Assembly (NCBI RefSeq): GCF_014694315.1 | Contig: NZ_JAAOXD010000003.1 | Span: 588,929-652,928, forward strand | Reading direction: 5' to 3' | Length of the DNA: 64,000 nt | Source of the DNA: Arthrobacter ipis | GTDB lineage: Bacteria; Actinomycetota; Actinomycetes; Actinomycetales; Micrococcaceae | Part shown: one piece after another, positions 25,317 through 33,609 of the stretch | Layout of the letters: the number at the start of each line of letters is the position of its first letter | Position numbering within the stretch: position 1 is the stretch's first letter | Translations under genes and position numbers: made by a program | The notes under the pieces: generated by a model | The model's input: only the letters and a program-made list of their open reading frames with translations | Told to the model about the DNA's origin: nothing | The model's database searches: none

Positions 25317-25357
25317 TTATTCGCTTCCGGCCCAGCTTCTGCGAAAAGGATGTTCTC

Positions 25358-26569
25358 ATGGTCGAGGCTTTTCTGGTGGGCGGTGCCCGCACCCCGGTGG
25401 GACGATACGGCGGAGCGCTTTCGGCGGTCCGGCCCGATGATCTCGCCGCGCTGGTGGTCCGCGAGGCCGTGGCCAGGGCGGGGGTTGATCCGGACGCTAT
25501 CGACGAGGTCATCCTCGGCAACGCCAACGGCGCCGGCGAGGAGAACCGCAACGTGGCACGCATGGCCACCATCCTCGCCGGCCTTCCGCTGCACATCCCC
25601 GGCATCACCGTGAACCGGCTCTGCGCCTCGGGCCTGAGTGCCATCATCATGGCCAGCCAGATGATCAAGTCCGGGGCCGCGGACATCGTGGTGGCCGGCG
25701 GCGTCGAGTCCATGAGCCGCGCGCCCTGGGTCCAGGAGAAGCCGCAGGCCGCCTTCGCGAAGCCAGGCGACATCTTCGACACCTCCATCGGCTGGCGCTT
25801 CGTGAACCCCCTGTTCAAGAAGGGCGAGCTGTCGCGCGACGGCAAGATGACGTTCTCCATGCCGGAAACCGCGGAGGAGGTGGGCCGCGTGGATGGCATT
25901 TCCCGCGAGGACGCCGACGCGTTCGCCGTCCGCTCCCACGAAAAAGCGATCGCCGCCATCGACGCGGGCCGCTTCAAGGACGAAATCGTCCCGGTGACGG
26001 TCAAGACCCGCAAGGCGGAGACGGTGGTGGACACCGATGAGGGGCCCCGCGCAGGCACCAGCATGGACGTGCTGTCCGGCCTCCGTCCCGTGGTTCCGGG
26101 CGGCTCGGTGGTCACCGCCGGCAACTCGTCCTCCCTCAACGACGGCGCCTCCGCGATCATCGTCGCCTCCGAGGCCGCCATCCAGCGGCTGGGCCTGACG
26201 GCCCGCGCCCGCATCATCGACGGCGCGTCCGCCGGCTGCGAGCCGGAGATCATGGGCATCGGCCCGGTTCCGGCTACCCAGAAGGTGCTTAAGCGGAGCG
26301 GGCTCAGCGTCGGTGACCTTGGCGCCGTCGAACTTAACGAGGCGTTTGCCACCCAGTCCCTGGCGAGCGTGCGGCGCCTTGGGCTGGACCCGGGCATTGT
26401 GAACAACGACGGCGGCGCGATCGCTTTGGGGCACCCGCTGGGTTCCAGCGGCTCCCGGATCGCCATCACCCTGCTGGGCCGGATGGAGCGCGAGGACGCG
26501 CGGATCGGCCTGGCCACCATGTGCATCGGCGTGGGCCAGGGCACGGCCATGCTGCTGGAGCGCGTGTAG
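25358..26569 (+). CDS. paaJ: acetyl-CoA acyltransferase (3-oxoadipyl-CoA thiolase type)
   Basis: Thiolase that cleaves a 3-oxoacyl-CoA with CoA. The nucleophilic Cys is in TVNRLCASGLSAI, the catalytic His is in ALGHPLGSSG, and the second Cys is in LATMCIGVGQG. A further family block is VVAGGVESMSRAPWV. Length 403. The PaaR-type site upstream and the enoyl-CoA hydratase and dehydrogenase downstream suggest the last step of phenylacetate breakdown, giving succinyl-CoA and acetyl-CoA. PcaF of the beta-ketoadipate route is closely alike and cannot be excluded. The stop TAG overlaps the next GTG by one base. Confidence 0.88.
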   Translation: MVEAFLVGGARTPVGRYGGALSAVRPDDLAALVVREAVARAGVDPDAIDEVILGNANGAGEENRNVARMATILAGLPLHIPGITVNRLCASGLSAIIMASQMIKSGAADIVVAGGVESMSRAPWVQEKPQAAFAKPGDIFDTSIGWRFVNPLFKKGELSRDGKMTFSMPETAEEVGRVDGISREDADAFAVRSHEKAIAAIDAGRFKDEIVPVTVKTRKAETVVDTDEGPRAGTSMDVLSGLRPVVPGGSVVTAGNSSSLNDGASAIIVASEAAIQRLGLTARARIIDGASAGCEPEIMGIGPVPATQKVLKRSGLSVGDLGAVELNEAFATQSLASVRRLGLDPGIVNNDGGAIALGHPLGSSGSRIAITLLGRMEREDARIGLATMCIGVGQGTAMLLERV

Positions 26570-27435
26570 TGCCGGGCCGGGACGGTGCGGGCCAGGACAG
26601 TGCGGGCCACAACGGCGCGAGCCAAGACAACGCGAACGGACACTTGAGCACCCTGGAGTTCCGCACCCTCCTGGTCGAAGAGCGCGCGGACCGGGTGGTG
26701 GTGCTCCTCAACCGCCCGGACGTCCGGAACGCGATCGACCAGCAGATGGTGGACGAGCTCCACGCGGTGTGCGCCGCGCTGGAGAAGGACCCCAAAGTCC
26801 TCATCATCGCCGGCACCGAGGGTGTTTTTGCCTCGGGAGCGGACATCGCGCAGCTGCGGGAACGGCGCCGCGACGACGCGCTGCAGGGCATTAACTCCAC
26901 CATCTTTGTTCGGATCGCCAAGCTGCCCATGCCGGTGATCGCCGCGCTGGACGGATACTGCCTGGGCGGCGGGGCAGAGCTGGCCTTTGCTGCCGACTTC
27001 CGGATCGGCACCCCGGCGGTGCGGATCGGCAACCCGGAAACCGGCCTGGGCATCCTTGCGGCTGCCGGTGCCAGCTGGCGGCTGAAGGAGCTGGTGGGGG
27101 AGCCGGTGGCCAAGGAAATCCTTCTGGCCGGACGGGTGCTGAAGGCCGAGGAGGCGCTCGCCGTCAACCTGGTCACCGAACTCCACGAGCCTGCCGAGCT
27201 CATGGACGCCGCCCACCGGCTGGCCGACCGCATTGCCCGACAGGACCCGCTGGCGGTCCGGATCACCAAGTCGGTGTTCCACGCCCCGGCCGAGGCGCAC
27301 CCGCTGATCGACCAGCTGGCGCAGGGAATCCTCTTCGAGTCGCAGGCCAAGTTCGACAGGATGCAGGCGTTCCTGGACAGGAAGAACTCCGACAAGAAAA
27401 ACGACAAGAAAACCACAGACGGGACCAAGTCATGA
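26569..27435 (+). CDS. paaF: enoyl-CoA hydratase (PaaF-like)
   Basis: Crotonase-fold hydratase. VVVLLNRPDVRNAIDQQMVDEL and IIAGTEGVFASGADIAQLRE form the CoA pocket and oxyanion hole. The catalytic Glu pair region reads DGYCLGGGAELAFAADF and IGNPETGLGILAAAGASWRL. The first ~24 residues are a Gly/Asn/Gln/Asp-rich stretch unlike the family, with the core beginning near TLEFRTLLVEE. GTG 26569 overlaps the thiolase stop; a TTG at 26644 is the alternative. Ends with the ATGA overlap to the next gene. Confidence 0.87.
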   Translation: MPGRDGAGQDSAGHNGASQDNANGHLSTLEFRTLLVEERADRVVVLLNRPDVRNAIDQQMVDELHAVCAALEKDPKVLIIAGTEGVFASGADIAQLRERRRDDALQGINSTIFVRIAKLPMPVIAALDGYCLGGGAELAFAADFRIGTPAVRIGNPETGLGILAAAGASWRLKELVGEPVAKEILLAGRVLKAEEALAVNLVTELHEPAELMDAAHRLADRIARQDPLAVRITKSVFHAPAEAHPLIDQLAQGILFESQAKFDRMQAFLDRKNSDKKNDKKTTDGTKS

Positions 27436-28286
27436 CCGCCATTCCCCAGCACGTCGGAGTCCTCGGCGGCGGCCGGATGGGCGCCGGAATCGCCCACGCC
27501 TTCCTCATCAAGGGCGCCACCGTCGTGGTGGTGGAGCGCGACGGCGATGCTGCCGCCGGCGCCCGCACGCGGGTCGCCGACGCGGTGGCCAAGTCCGCAT
27601 CCCGCGGAGCCCTGGAAGGAACGCCGGAGGAAGTCCTGGCCCGGTTCAGTACGTCCACCGATTATTCGGCCTTCGCCGGCTGCGGCCTCGTGGTGGAGGC
27701 GGTCCCGGAGGACTTCGAGCTGAAGGTCAGCGCCTTGAAAGCCGTGGAGGAGCAGCTGGCGCCCGAGGCGTTCCTGGCCTCGAACACGTCGTCACTGTCG
27801 GTCACCGACCTCGCCGCCCAGCTGCAGCGGCCGGCCAACTTCGTGGGCCTGCACTTCTTCAATCCCGTGCCTGCCTCCACCCTGATCGAGGTGGTGGTGG
27901 CCAAGGAAACGTCACCCGAGCTGGCGGCCCAAGCGAAAGGCTGGACGGAAGCGCTGGGCAAGACCGCCGTCGTCGTCAATGATGCCCCGGGATTCGCGTC
28001 CTCGCGGCTGGGCGTGGCGATTGCGCTGGAGGCGATGCGCATGGTGGAGGAGGGCGTGGCCTCCGCGGAGGACATCGACGCCGCCATGGTGCTCGGCTAC
28101 AAGCACCCCACCGGACCGCTAAAGACCACCGACATTGTGGGCCTTGACGTCCGCCTGGGCATCGCCGAATACCTGCACTCGACGCTGGGGAAGCGATTCG
28201 CTCCGCCGCAGATCCTCAGGGACAAGGTGGCCCGCGGCGAACTGGGCCGCAAGACCGGCAAGGGGTTCTTCGACTGGACTGACTGA
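27432..28286 (+). CDS. paaH: 3-hydroxyacyl-CoA dehydrogenase (PaaH-like)
   Basis: NAD-dependent oxidation of 3-hydroxyacyl-CoA. The Rossmann motif is HVGVLGGGRMGAGIAHAF, the catalytic His is in FVGLHFFNPVP, and its Glu partner is in TLIEVVV. The C-terminal dimerisation domain has GYKHPTGPLKTTDIVGLD. Length 284 is that of single-domain PaaH/FadB2. Translation is coupled to the hydratase by ATGA. Together the three genes cover the beta-oxidation part of the phenylacetate pathway. Confidence 0.92.
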   Translation: MTAIPQHVGVLGGGRMGAGIAHAFLIKGATVVVVERDGDAAAGARTRVADAVAKSASRGALEGTPEEVLARFSTSTDYSAFAGCGLVVEAVPEDFELKVSALKAVEEQLAPEAFLASNTSSLSVTDLAAQLQRPANFVGLHFFNPVPASTLIEVVVAKETSPELAAQAKGWTEALGKTAVVVNDAPGFASSRLGVAIALEAMRMVEEGVASAEDIDAAMVLGYKHPTGPLKTTDIVGLDVRLGIAEYLHSTLGKRFAPPQILRDKVARGELGRKTGKGFFDWTD

Positions 28287-28339
28287 CCTGCGGCACCTGA
28301 CCTGCGGAATCTGACCCGCCGCCGTCTGCCGCGGCCGTT

Positions 28340-28570
28340 CTAGAGCAAGCCGACGATATAGCCGACGAAGAACAGCAGGCACAGCAGCACCACGATTCCG
28401 ATCAAAACCAGCACCGCCACCTGGGTTCCCCGGGGCGGGCCGCCCTCGTCGTGCCCCTGCGGTCCGCCGGTGGAGGCCTCGGCGGGCGGTGTTTCCCCCG
28501 GCGGCACTCCGCCGCCCGGTTCCAGCCCGGTGAGGTGGTCTTCAAGGGGGTCGGGGTTCTGGCTGCTCAT
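28340..28570 (-). CDS. DUF6480-like small single-span membrane protein
   Basis: A 76-residue protein: Pro/Gly-rich polar N-terminus (DPLEDHLTGLEPGGGVPPGE) and one C-terminal membrane helix (VAVLVLIGIVVLLCLLFF). The layout fits the actinobacterial DUF6480 family. Function unknown. It is followed upstream by an SRPBCC gene on the same strand, 34 bases away. Confidence 0.8.
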   Translation of the reverse strand: MSSQNPDPLEDHLTGLEPGGGVPPGETPPAEASTGGPQGHDEGGPPRGTQVAVLVLIGIVVLLCLLFFVGYIVGLL

Positions 28571-28604
28571 GGGGTCCTCCTGTGCTGGAGTGCGGCTGGG
28601 ACGG

Positions 28605-29036
28605 TTACAGGGACTCGAGTTTCTGCCGAAGCCCCTTCAGGGCCGGATCGCGCAGCTTCATGAACTGCGGCTTCAGAAAAGGCTGCAGCAGTTTGTAGGG
28701 CCAGTTGATGCTGAACTGGGCCGTGTACAGGATCTCGGACCCGGAACTGAGCGACCGCACGTCGATGGAGTCAAAGGCCACGAGATTCCGGTGTTCGCCC
28801 CGGAGCTTGATGTGGTTGTCGAACAGTTCGATGACCTCATACTCGATGGGCTGGCGCTTGCTCCGGAACAGCGCCTCAGCATGGTAGCGGTGGCCGACGG
28901 CGACGGGCCCGTCAGTCAGCTTGTCCATCACCGCCGTGGCCGGGTCCCATTCACCGGTGTGTTCGAAGGCGGACAGGTAGGCGAACGCAGTCCGCGCCGG
29001 CAGGGAAGAACTGACAGTGCCCGAGACTGTGATCAT
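28605..29036 (-). CDS. SRPBCC family protein
   Basis: A 143-residue START-like protein: ITVSGTVSSSLPARTAFAYL, then EWDPATAVMDKLTDGPVAVG, and QPFLKPQFMKLRDPALKGL, a typical closing helix. Likely binds a hydrophobic ligand; no function assigned. It probably shares a transcript with the small membrane protein downstream. Confidence 0.86.
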   Translation of the reverse strand: MITVSGTVSSSLPARTAFAYLSAFEHTGEWDPATAVMDKLTDGPVAVGHRYHAEALFRSKRQPIEYEVIELFDNHIKLRGEHRNLVAFDSIDVRSLSSGSEILYTAQFSINWPYKLLQPFLKPQFMKLRDPALKGLRQKLESL

Positions 29037-29109
29037 GCTCCCAGCCTAGCCATGCGGGCCGGGGGGCACACCCCCGGCCCGCATCTTGCCCGGCCCTACT
29101 GGCCAGGCG

Positions 29110-29979
29110 TTAGGGCACCAGCCCGGCGAGGGCAGGCACATACCCCTTGGCGTAGCCTGTGGCGGTCGGGTGGAACACGTCCAAGGGCTGCCCCTCCAGT
29201 GCGCAGTTGATGGTGGGCAGGCAGACTGGCCCGGGTCCGACGATCCAGGGCTCCGCCGATCCAATGCCATGGTTGGTGAACTGGTTCGTGACGCTGACGT
29301 ACTTCACCCGGCTGGCCAGCGCGGAGAGTGCGATTGTGCCGTTTAGGAGGTCCGCCGCGGAATTCAAGGTGCGGACAGTGGTCTTCTGCTGCTCGGTCAT
29401 CAAGGCGTTCGCGGTGAACAGCCGCGGGTATCCGGTCAGCACGATCCTGGCCCGGGGAGCCTTCTGCTTGATCACTGCCACCATGGCCTTGATCTTGCCG
29501 GGCAACTGGGGGAGCTTGACGGCCAGCGAATTCACCAAGGCGGCCTTGCAGGTTGCTGTGGCGATGGAAGTTGCACATTGCACGGCCGCAGCTCCTGCGT
29601 CGATGTCGTTTCCGCCAACCGTGACTGTGATGACCGAGGCGTTCGCCAGGTACGCCGCCGTGCCGGGATTGTAGGCAGCAGCCGTCACGATGGCGGACAC
29701 GTTTGTCGTGGTCGCCCCCGAGCAGGCCAGGTTTTTGCCGCCCAGAATGGCGGGATATGCCACCTCTGTCTGAATACAGTCCGCCGGAACCCATGCGGAC
29801 GGTGCCAAATATGGCCCGCCGCCGATTCCTGCTGCATAGGAGTCGCCAAACCCGAGGTAGATGGGTGGCGGATCAGCGGCCGTGGCCGGTGCGGCGGTAA
29901 GGCCGGCGGTGAGCGCCAAGGCGGCCAGGGCACCGGCCAGCCGGGCTGTACGGCGTCGGATCAGGTCATTGGTCAACAC
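29110..29979 (-). CDS. secreted SGNH/GDSL hydrolase (lipase/esterase)
   Basis: Exported serine esterase of 289 residues. The signal region is RRRTARLAGALAALALTAGL, cleaved near APATA. Block I YLGFGDSYAAGIGGGPYL carries the nucleophile Ser, block III is VITVTVGGNDI (Gly/Asn oxyanion), and block V DVFHPTATGYAKGY holds the catalytic Asp and His. Six or more cysteines are placed as in Streptomyces lipases (CIQTEV, LACSG, CATSIATATC, CLPTINCAL), suggesting disulfides. Start is GTG at 29979, preceded by a GAGGGGG ribosome site. Confidence 0.92.
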   Translation of the reverse strand: MLTNDLIRRRTARLAGALAALALTAGLTAAPATAADPPPIYLGFGDSYAAGIGGGPYLAPSAWVPADCIQTEVAYPAILGGKNLACSGATTTNVSAIVTAAAYNPGTAAYLANASVITVTVGGNDIDAGAAAVQCATSIATATCKAALVNSLAVKLPQLPGKIKAMVAVIKQKAPRARIVLTGYPRLFTANALMTEQQKTTVRTLNSAADLLNGTIALSALASRVKYVSVTNQFTNHGIGSAEPWIVGPGPVCLPTINCALEGQPLDVFHPTATGYAKGYVPALAGLVP

Positions 29980-30053
29980 GATGAAACCCCCTCATTCAGG
30001 GAAACCATGGAAGCGGATGCAGGGAAGGCTGCGGAGAATCGGCAAGCGATGAG

Positions 30054-30080
30054 CCAGGCCTGCCGCGGCGGCAGGCCTGG
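30054..30080. repeat. perfect 12-bp inverted repeat in a divergent intergenic region
   Basis: CCAGGCCTGCCG (30054-30065) and CGGCAGGCCTGG (30069-30080) with a three-base loop. It lies between divergent genes (SGNH hydrolase and phosphatase), where a terminator would be out of place, so a regulatory or REP-like role is possible. Confidence 0.6.
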
Positions 30081-30216
30081 AGACTGACGGCGCGAAGTGG
30101 CGCTCATCGCCCTAGGGTATGCCCGTGGAAGGGTATGAACCCCGCCACCTGGTACTCGTTTTTCTGCCGCGTCGTCCGGCACTACTTGCTTCAAGCCCCT
30201 GCACCCGGGCCGGAAG

Positions 30217-30942
30217 ATGTGCTTAGCTGGCTGCGTGAATGTGAGCGGACAGGTCGGCTGGGACGGGGCAGTGAACGCCTGGCTCGTGGCCGGCTCCGTG
30301 TACCGGATGGGGCGGCGGGAATGGGTCACCGAGGCCGGCTGGAAGAAGGCCTACGGGGACGGCATCCGCACCATCATCGACCTCCGCAACGCCACGGAAC
30401 GCCAGCCCAGGCCCAGCGATCCCGACGTTGGCGGGGCGCTCGCCGCGTTCGACGTCGTCCACGCGCCCACGGAGGACCCGGACAACCTCGAGTTCAAAGC
30501 CCTCTGCGATCCGTACCTCAACGATCCCGCGCACTATGCGGCCAATGCCCGCCTGTTTCCGGACCGGCTGGCCGCCGTCTTCAAGGCGGTGGCCGCTTCC
30601 TCGGGTGGCGTGGTGATTCACTGTTCCGCCGGCCGCGACCGGAGCGGCATGATCGCGGCGATGCTTCAGGATCTCGCCGGTGCCGGCGACTCCGAGATCG
30701 TCGCCAGCTACCAGGCCGCCATGCGCGGCATCAACGAACGCCACCGGACCATGTGGCCCCCTCATCCGCACGAGCGCTACCTGGACGAGGAAACCCTCAC
30801 CCCGCTGCTGGCAACCCGCGGTGCCCGGGTTCTGGGCTTCGTTCGGCAGCTCAACACCCGGGAATTCCTGCTGCAGAACGGCGTCACGGAGCCTGAGCTG
30901 GAGTCGGTGCTGGCCGTCCTCGGCGCTAGGGTTGCCCTGTGA
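30217..30942 (+). CDS. tyrosine-protein phosphatase (DUF/Y_phosphatase3 type)
   Basis: Dual-specificity-like cysteine phosphatase. The P-loop HCSAGRDRSGMIAAML contains the HCxxGxxR signature near residue 130, and the aspartate general acid is expected in the VVHAPTEDPDN loop. Family opening WDGAVNAWLVAGSVYRMGRREW is intact. Length 241 from ATG 30217; GTG 30235 is an alternative and neither has a good ribosome site. Overlaps the next gene by four bases. Cytoplasmic; substrate may be phosphotyrosine or phosphoinositide. Confidence 0.85.
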   Translation: MCLAGCVNVSGQVGWDGAVNAWLVAGSVYRMGRREWVTEAGWKKAYGDGIRTIIDLRNATERQPRPSDPDVGGALAAFDVVHAPTEDPDNLEFKALCDPYLNDPAHYAANARLFPDRLAAVFKAVAASSGGVVIHCSAGRDRSGMIAAMLQDLAGAGDSEIVASYQAAMRGINERHRTMWPPHPHERYLDEETLTPLLATRGARVLGFVRQLNTREFLLQNGVTEPELESVLAVLGARVAL

Positions 30943-33125
30943 CTTCTTCCACATCCGGCCCTTTTCTCCGGCGCGCACTCGCCCTTGCGGCTGCGGTGGC
31001 GCTCGGTGCCCCGGTCGCATCCGTGCCGGCTTACGCTGCCCCGGAAACCACGACGACGGCGGAAACCACGACGACGGCCGGGACCACGGCGGCGGGAGGC
31101 ACAGCGGCGCAGGACGGTCCCGATGCGTCGGCGGCCGTGCCGTCCCCGGCTGTCCCGGAGGCCGGCTCCGCAACAGCCGAACTGTCCGGAGAAGGCCTTG
31201 CCGGCGCCGTCCTGCGGGACCTCGGCATGACCATGGCGGAATTCAACGCCGCAGGAGAGCAAGGCAAGCGTGCGGCCGCCGCCCTGCCCAGGCTCCGGCA
31301 GGCCGCAGGATTCGAATCGATCCGGCTGGACGGGGGCAGAATCCTGGTCGAAGGCGCGGGCCCGGACCTCGCCAACGCCGTGCGCGCGCTCAACGAGGCC
31401 GATGCCGCGTCCCGGCAGGAGTTCGTGCTGGCACCCTCCGAAGCGCCCGCCGCGGCGACTCCTTCCCCGAAATCCTCACCGCTCCCGGCGTCCCCGGACG
31501 CCTTACCGGCAAAGCCTGCCGCCGAGCCGGACACTGCGGCGCCAGATATCCGTGCCACGAGCATTGACCAGCTTTACCGGGCCTACCTCCGTGAAGTGGG
31601 ACCTGCCGGGCTCCAGGCCGTGGCCGAGGCGGACGGCAAGTTCATCATCCGCACGGGTGGTGTGAACCAGCCCGAGTCGGAGCCGCAGGCCGGGCGTGTT
31701 GCTGGCACCGACGGTCCGGCTGCCCCGGCTGCCGGTTCGCCCGGCGGGTCACGCCTGTCGCCGTCGGAATTCGTGGAGCGGTACGCCAACGTGGTCCTGG
31801 AGAGCGGGGAGCCTCTGGTCCGGGAGGAGGACTTCTTCGGCGGACAGGGGTACAGGATCGACGGCTGGGTGGCCTGCTCAGCCGGGTTCAGCGCCTTCGA
31901 CGCCGAGGGCCGGCCCTTGGTCCTCACGGCCGGCCACTGCGCTGACGACGGCGCCGCGCGGCTCGCCGAGGTGACCCTGCCCGCCGGGGATCCCGCGGGC
32001 GGGTCCGTGGCCGACGCCGCGGTCACCGGAAAACTTGGAACGTTCGGGTTCAGCCAGTTTGGTGGCCCCGAAAACTCGCGTGTCACCGATCCGAATGATC
32101 CCGGCACCCCCGGGAACGACATCGCCGTCATCGAGTCCATCCGCGCGGACCTGGATGCGCGCCCGGCCGCGGCTACCTGGGGGAATGCCGCCAATCTCGG
32201 AACCGGCTCAGTGCCAATTGTGGGCACGGCCTCGCCGTTCCAGGGGCAGCCCGTCTGCCGTTCCGGGCGGACCATTGGCTGGTCGTGCGGAACTGTCGAC
32301 GAAGTGGGGATCTACATCGTGGGCGGGGGCTCGGGCGACCCTGCAGACCTGCGTTCCTTCCGAGGATTCCTTTCCGGGTCGGTGGAATCCAGCGGCGGCG
32401 ATTCCGGTGGCCCCTGGATCAGCGGAAACTACGCTGTGGGCACACACTCTGCGGGCAACAGCCGCTTCTCCACCGAGAACTTCGCCGTGGCGGCAACGCT
32501 TGAGGAATCCATGGAGGTCCTCCCGGGCGTGCAGCTGAGACTGTTTCTGAACAGGCCAGTCCTTGCCGGCGTCCTGCCTCCGGGGCCCATCCAAACCGGC
32601 CAGCGCGTCGCCGGCCGGCTCGCTTCGGCTCCGGCCACAGACGTTCCGACGGGAACGCAGGTCCGGGTCACCTTCTCCGGTAGCGAACCGTTCGACGTGG
32701 ACGTGGACGCCCAAGGAACCTGGGCTTTCAGCGCGCCCGCTCCGGCTGGGGGATTCACCGCCCAGACGGTGAACGGCTTCAGCCGCTCGCAGCCAAGCAC
32801 CTTCAGCACAGTGCCCGAACCGGCAGCTCCAGAGCCCTCTGGTCCCGCTGCCGGTCCTGCCCCGGCCTCGCCGACCCCCACACAGACGCCCGTGCCATCC
32901 CAACCAGCGGCCTCACAGGGCCCCGCGCCTGCGGCGCTTGTGCCCGCGCCGCAGCCGACGGTGGTGGCTGTGCTTCCTGCTGCAGTTCCGTACCCGGATT
33001 CACGCCCGGTGATGCTCGCCGACACGGGGGTCTCCGGTCTGACCCTCGCCGCTGCCGTAGCGGGCGCGGCCCTGCTGCTCGGCGGTTTGGCGCTGATGGT
33101 CGCGCGGCGTTGCGGCAGGCGTTAG
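30939..33125 (+). CDS. secreted S1 family serine protease with class E sortase signal
   Basis: Exported trypsin-fold protease of 728 residues. A signal peptide (ALALAAAVALGAPVASVPAYA) is followed by a Thr/Ala linker and an alpha-lytic-type pro-domain region (~80-250, DLGMTMAEFNAAGEQGKRAA). The catalytic domain has His333 in LTAGHCADD, Asp394 in GNDIAVIE and Ser489 in GGDSGGPW. Next is an Ig-like module (550-620), then a Pro/Ala/Thr stalk. The tail is LADTG (693-697), a hydrophobic helix and RRCGRR. LAxTG is the class E sortase motif, so the protein should be anchored to the wall. GTG start overlaps the phosphatase stop. Confidence 0.87.
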   Translation: MTSSTSGPFLRRALALAAAVALGAPVASVPAYAAPETTTTAETTTTAGTTAAGGTAAQDGPDASAAVPSPAVPEAGSATAELSGEGLAGAVLRDLGMTMAEFNAAGEQGKRAAAALPRLRQAAGFESIRLDGGRILVEGAGPDLANAVRALNEADAASRQEFVLAPSEAPAAATPSPKSSPLPASPDALPAKPAAEPDTAAPDIRATSIDQLYRAYLREVGPAGLQAVAEADGKFIIRTGGVNQPESEPQAGRVAGTDGPAAPAAGSPGGSRLSPSEFVERYANVVLESGEPLVREEDFFGGQGYRIDGWVACSAGFSAFDAEGRPLVLTAGHCADDGAARLAEVTLPAGDPAGGSVADAAVTGKLGTFGFSQFGGPENSRVTDPNDPGTPGNDIAVIESIRADLDARPAAATWGNAANLGTGSVPIVGTASPFQGQPVCRSGRTIGWSCGTVDEVGIYIVGGGSGDPADLRSFRGFLSGSVESSGGDSGGPWISGNYAVGTHSAGNSRFSTENFAVAATLEESMEVLPGVQLRLFLNRPVLAGVLPPGPIQTGQRVAGRLASAPATDVPTGTQVRVTFSGSEPFDVDVDAQGTWAFSAPAPAGGFTAQTVNGFSRSQPSTFSTVPEPAAPEPSGPAAGPAPASPTPTQTPVPSQPAASQGPAPAALVPAPQPTVVAVLPAAVPYPDSRPVMLADTGVSGLTLAAAVAGAALLLGGLALMVARRCGRR

Positions 33126-33220
33126 CCGCACAAGGAATGGCGCCAGCGCCATACATTGCATTGGTGCTATGTGGGACGCGGCCGGGTAGGACAGAGCTGG
33201 GCAGACGGAGCCGGGCCAGC

Positions 33221-33517
33221 TCAGCCGATTGTGGCGGCTTCGTCCAGCGTGTGCGGCTCGAAGTGCTCAATGATGTCGCGGATCGAGGCCAGGCCCTCGG
33301 TGAACGCCGCCGACGCCCGCCACTGTTCGACCTGCTCGAGTGAGGCCCAAGGCCCGGTGCTGATGAAGCGGTTGGGCACATCACGGTCGCGCATCAGCAG
33401 GCCCCGGCCGCCCGGATAATCCTTGTGGGTCCTGTCGGCCATGTCCTTCCAGGCCTTCACGAAGTCGTCCTCATGGCCCGGCTTTACGAGCCAGATACCC
33501 AAGGTGTAAACAGACAC
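33221..33517 (-). CDS. antibiotic biosynthesis monooxygenase (ABM) domain protein
   Basis: A ~98-residue ferredoxin-like dimeric-barrel protein (VYTLGIWLVKPGHEDDFVKAW and FISTGPWASLEQVEQWRAS). ABM proteins include haem- or quinol-oxidising monooxygenases, but many are uncharacterised. The start is decided by the ribosome site: GGAGG at 33524-33528 on the minus strand sits eight bases ahead of GTG 33517, while the ATG at 33532 would place that site inside the coding region. Confidence 0.8.
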   Translation of the reverse strand: MSVYTLGIWLVKPGHEDDFVKAWKDMADRTHKDYPGGRGLLMRDRDVPNRFISTGPWASLEQVEQWRASAAFTEGLASIRDIIEHFEPHTLDEAATIG

Positions 33518-33609
33518 ATCCACCACCTCCATTGGTGTGCAGAGCGGATACCTGATTATCGTCCCGCGCCGCAGTGCACGGAAGACGCTATCGCTGGCTT
33601 ACGCCACAG

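Noticed and set aside
26521-26640. A longer enoyl-CoA hydratase start within the thiolase gene
   Set aside because: The upstream ATG lies inside the thiolase reading frame, and its residues are not crotonase-like. The GTG overlapping the thiolase stop is the better start.
33100-33125. Classical LPxTG anchor in the S1 protease
   Set aside because: The motif is LADTG at residues 693-697, which fits class E sortase and not LPxTG-type sortase A.
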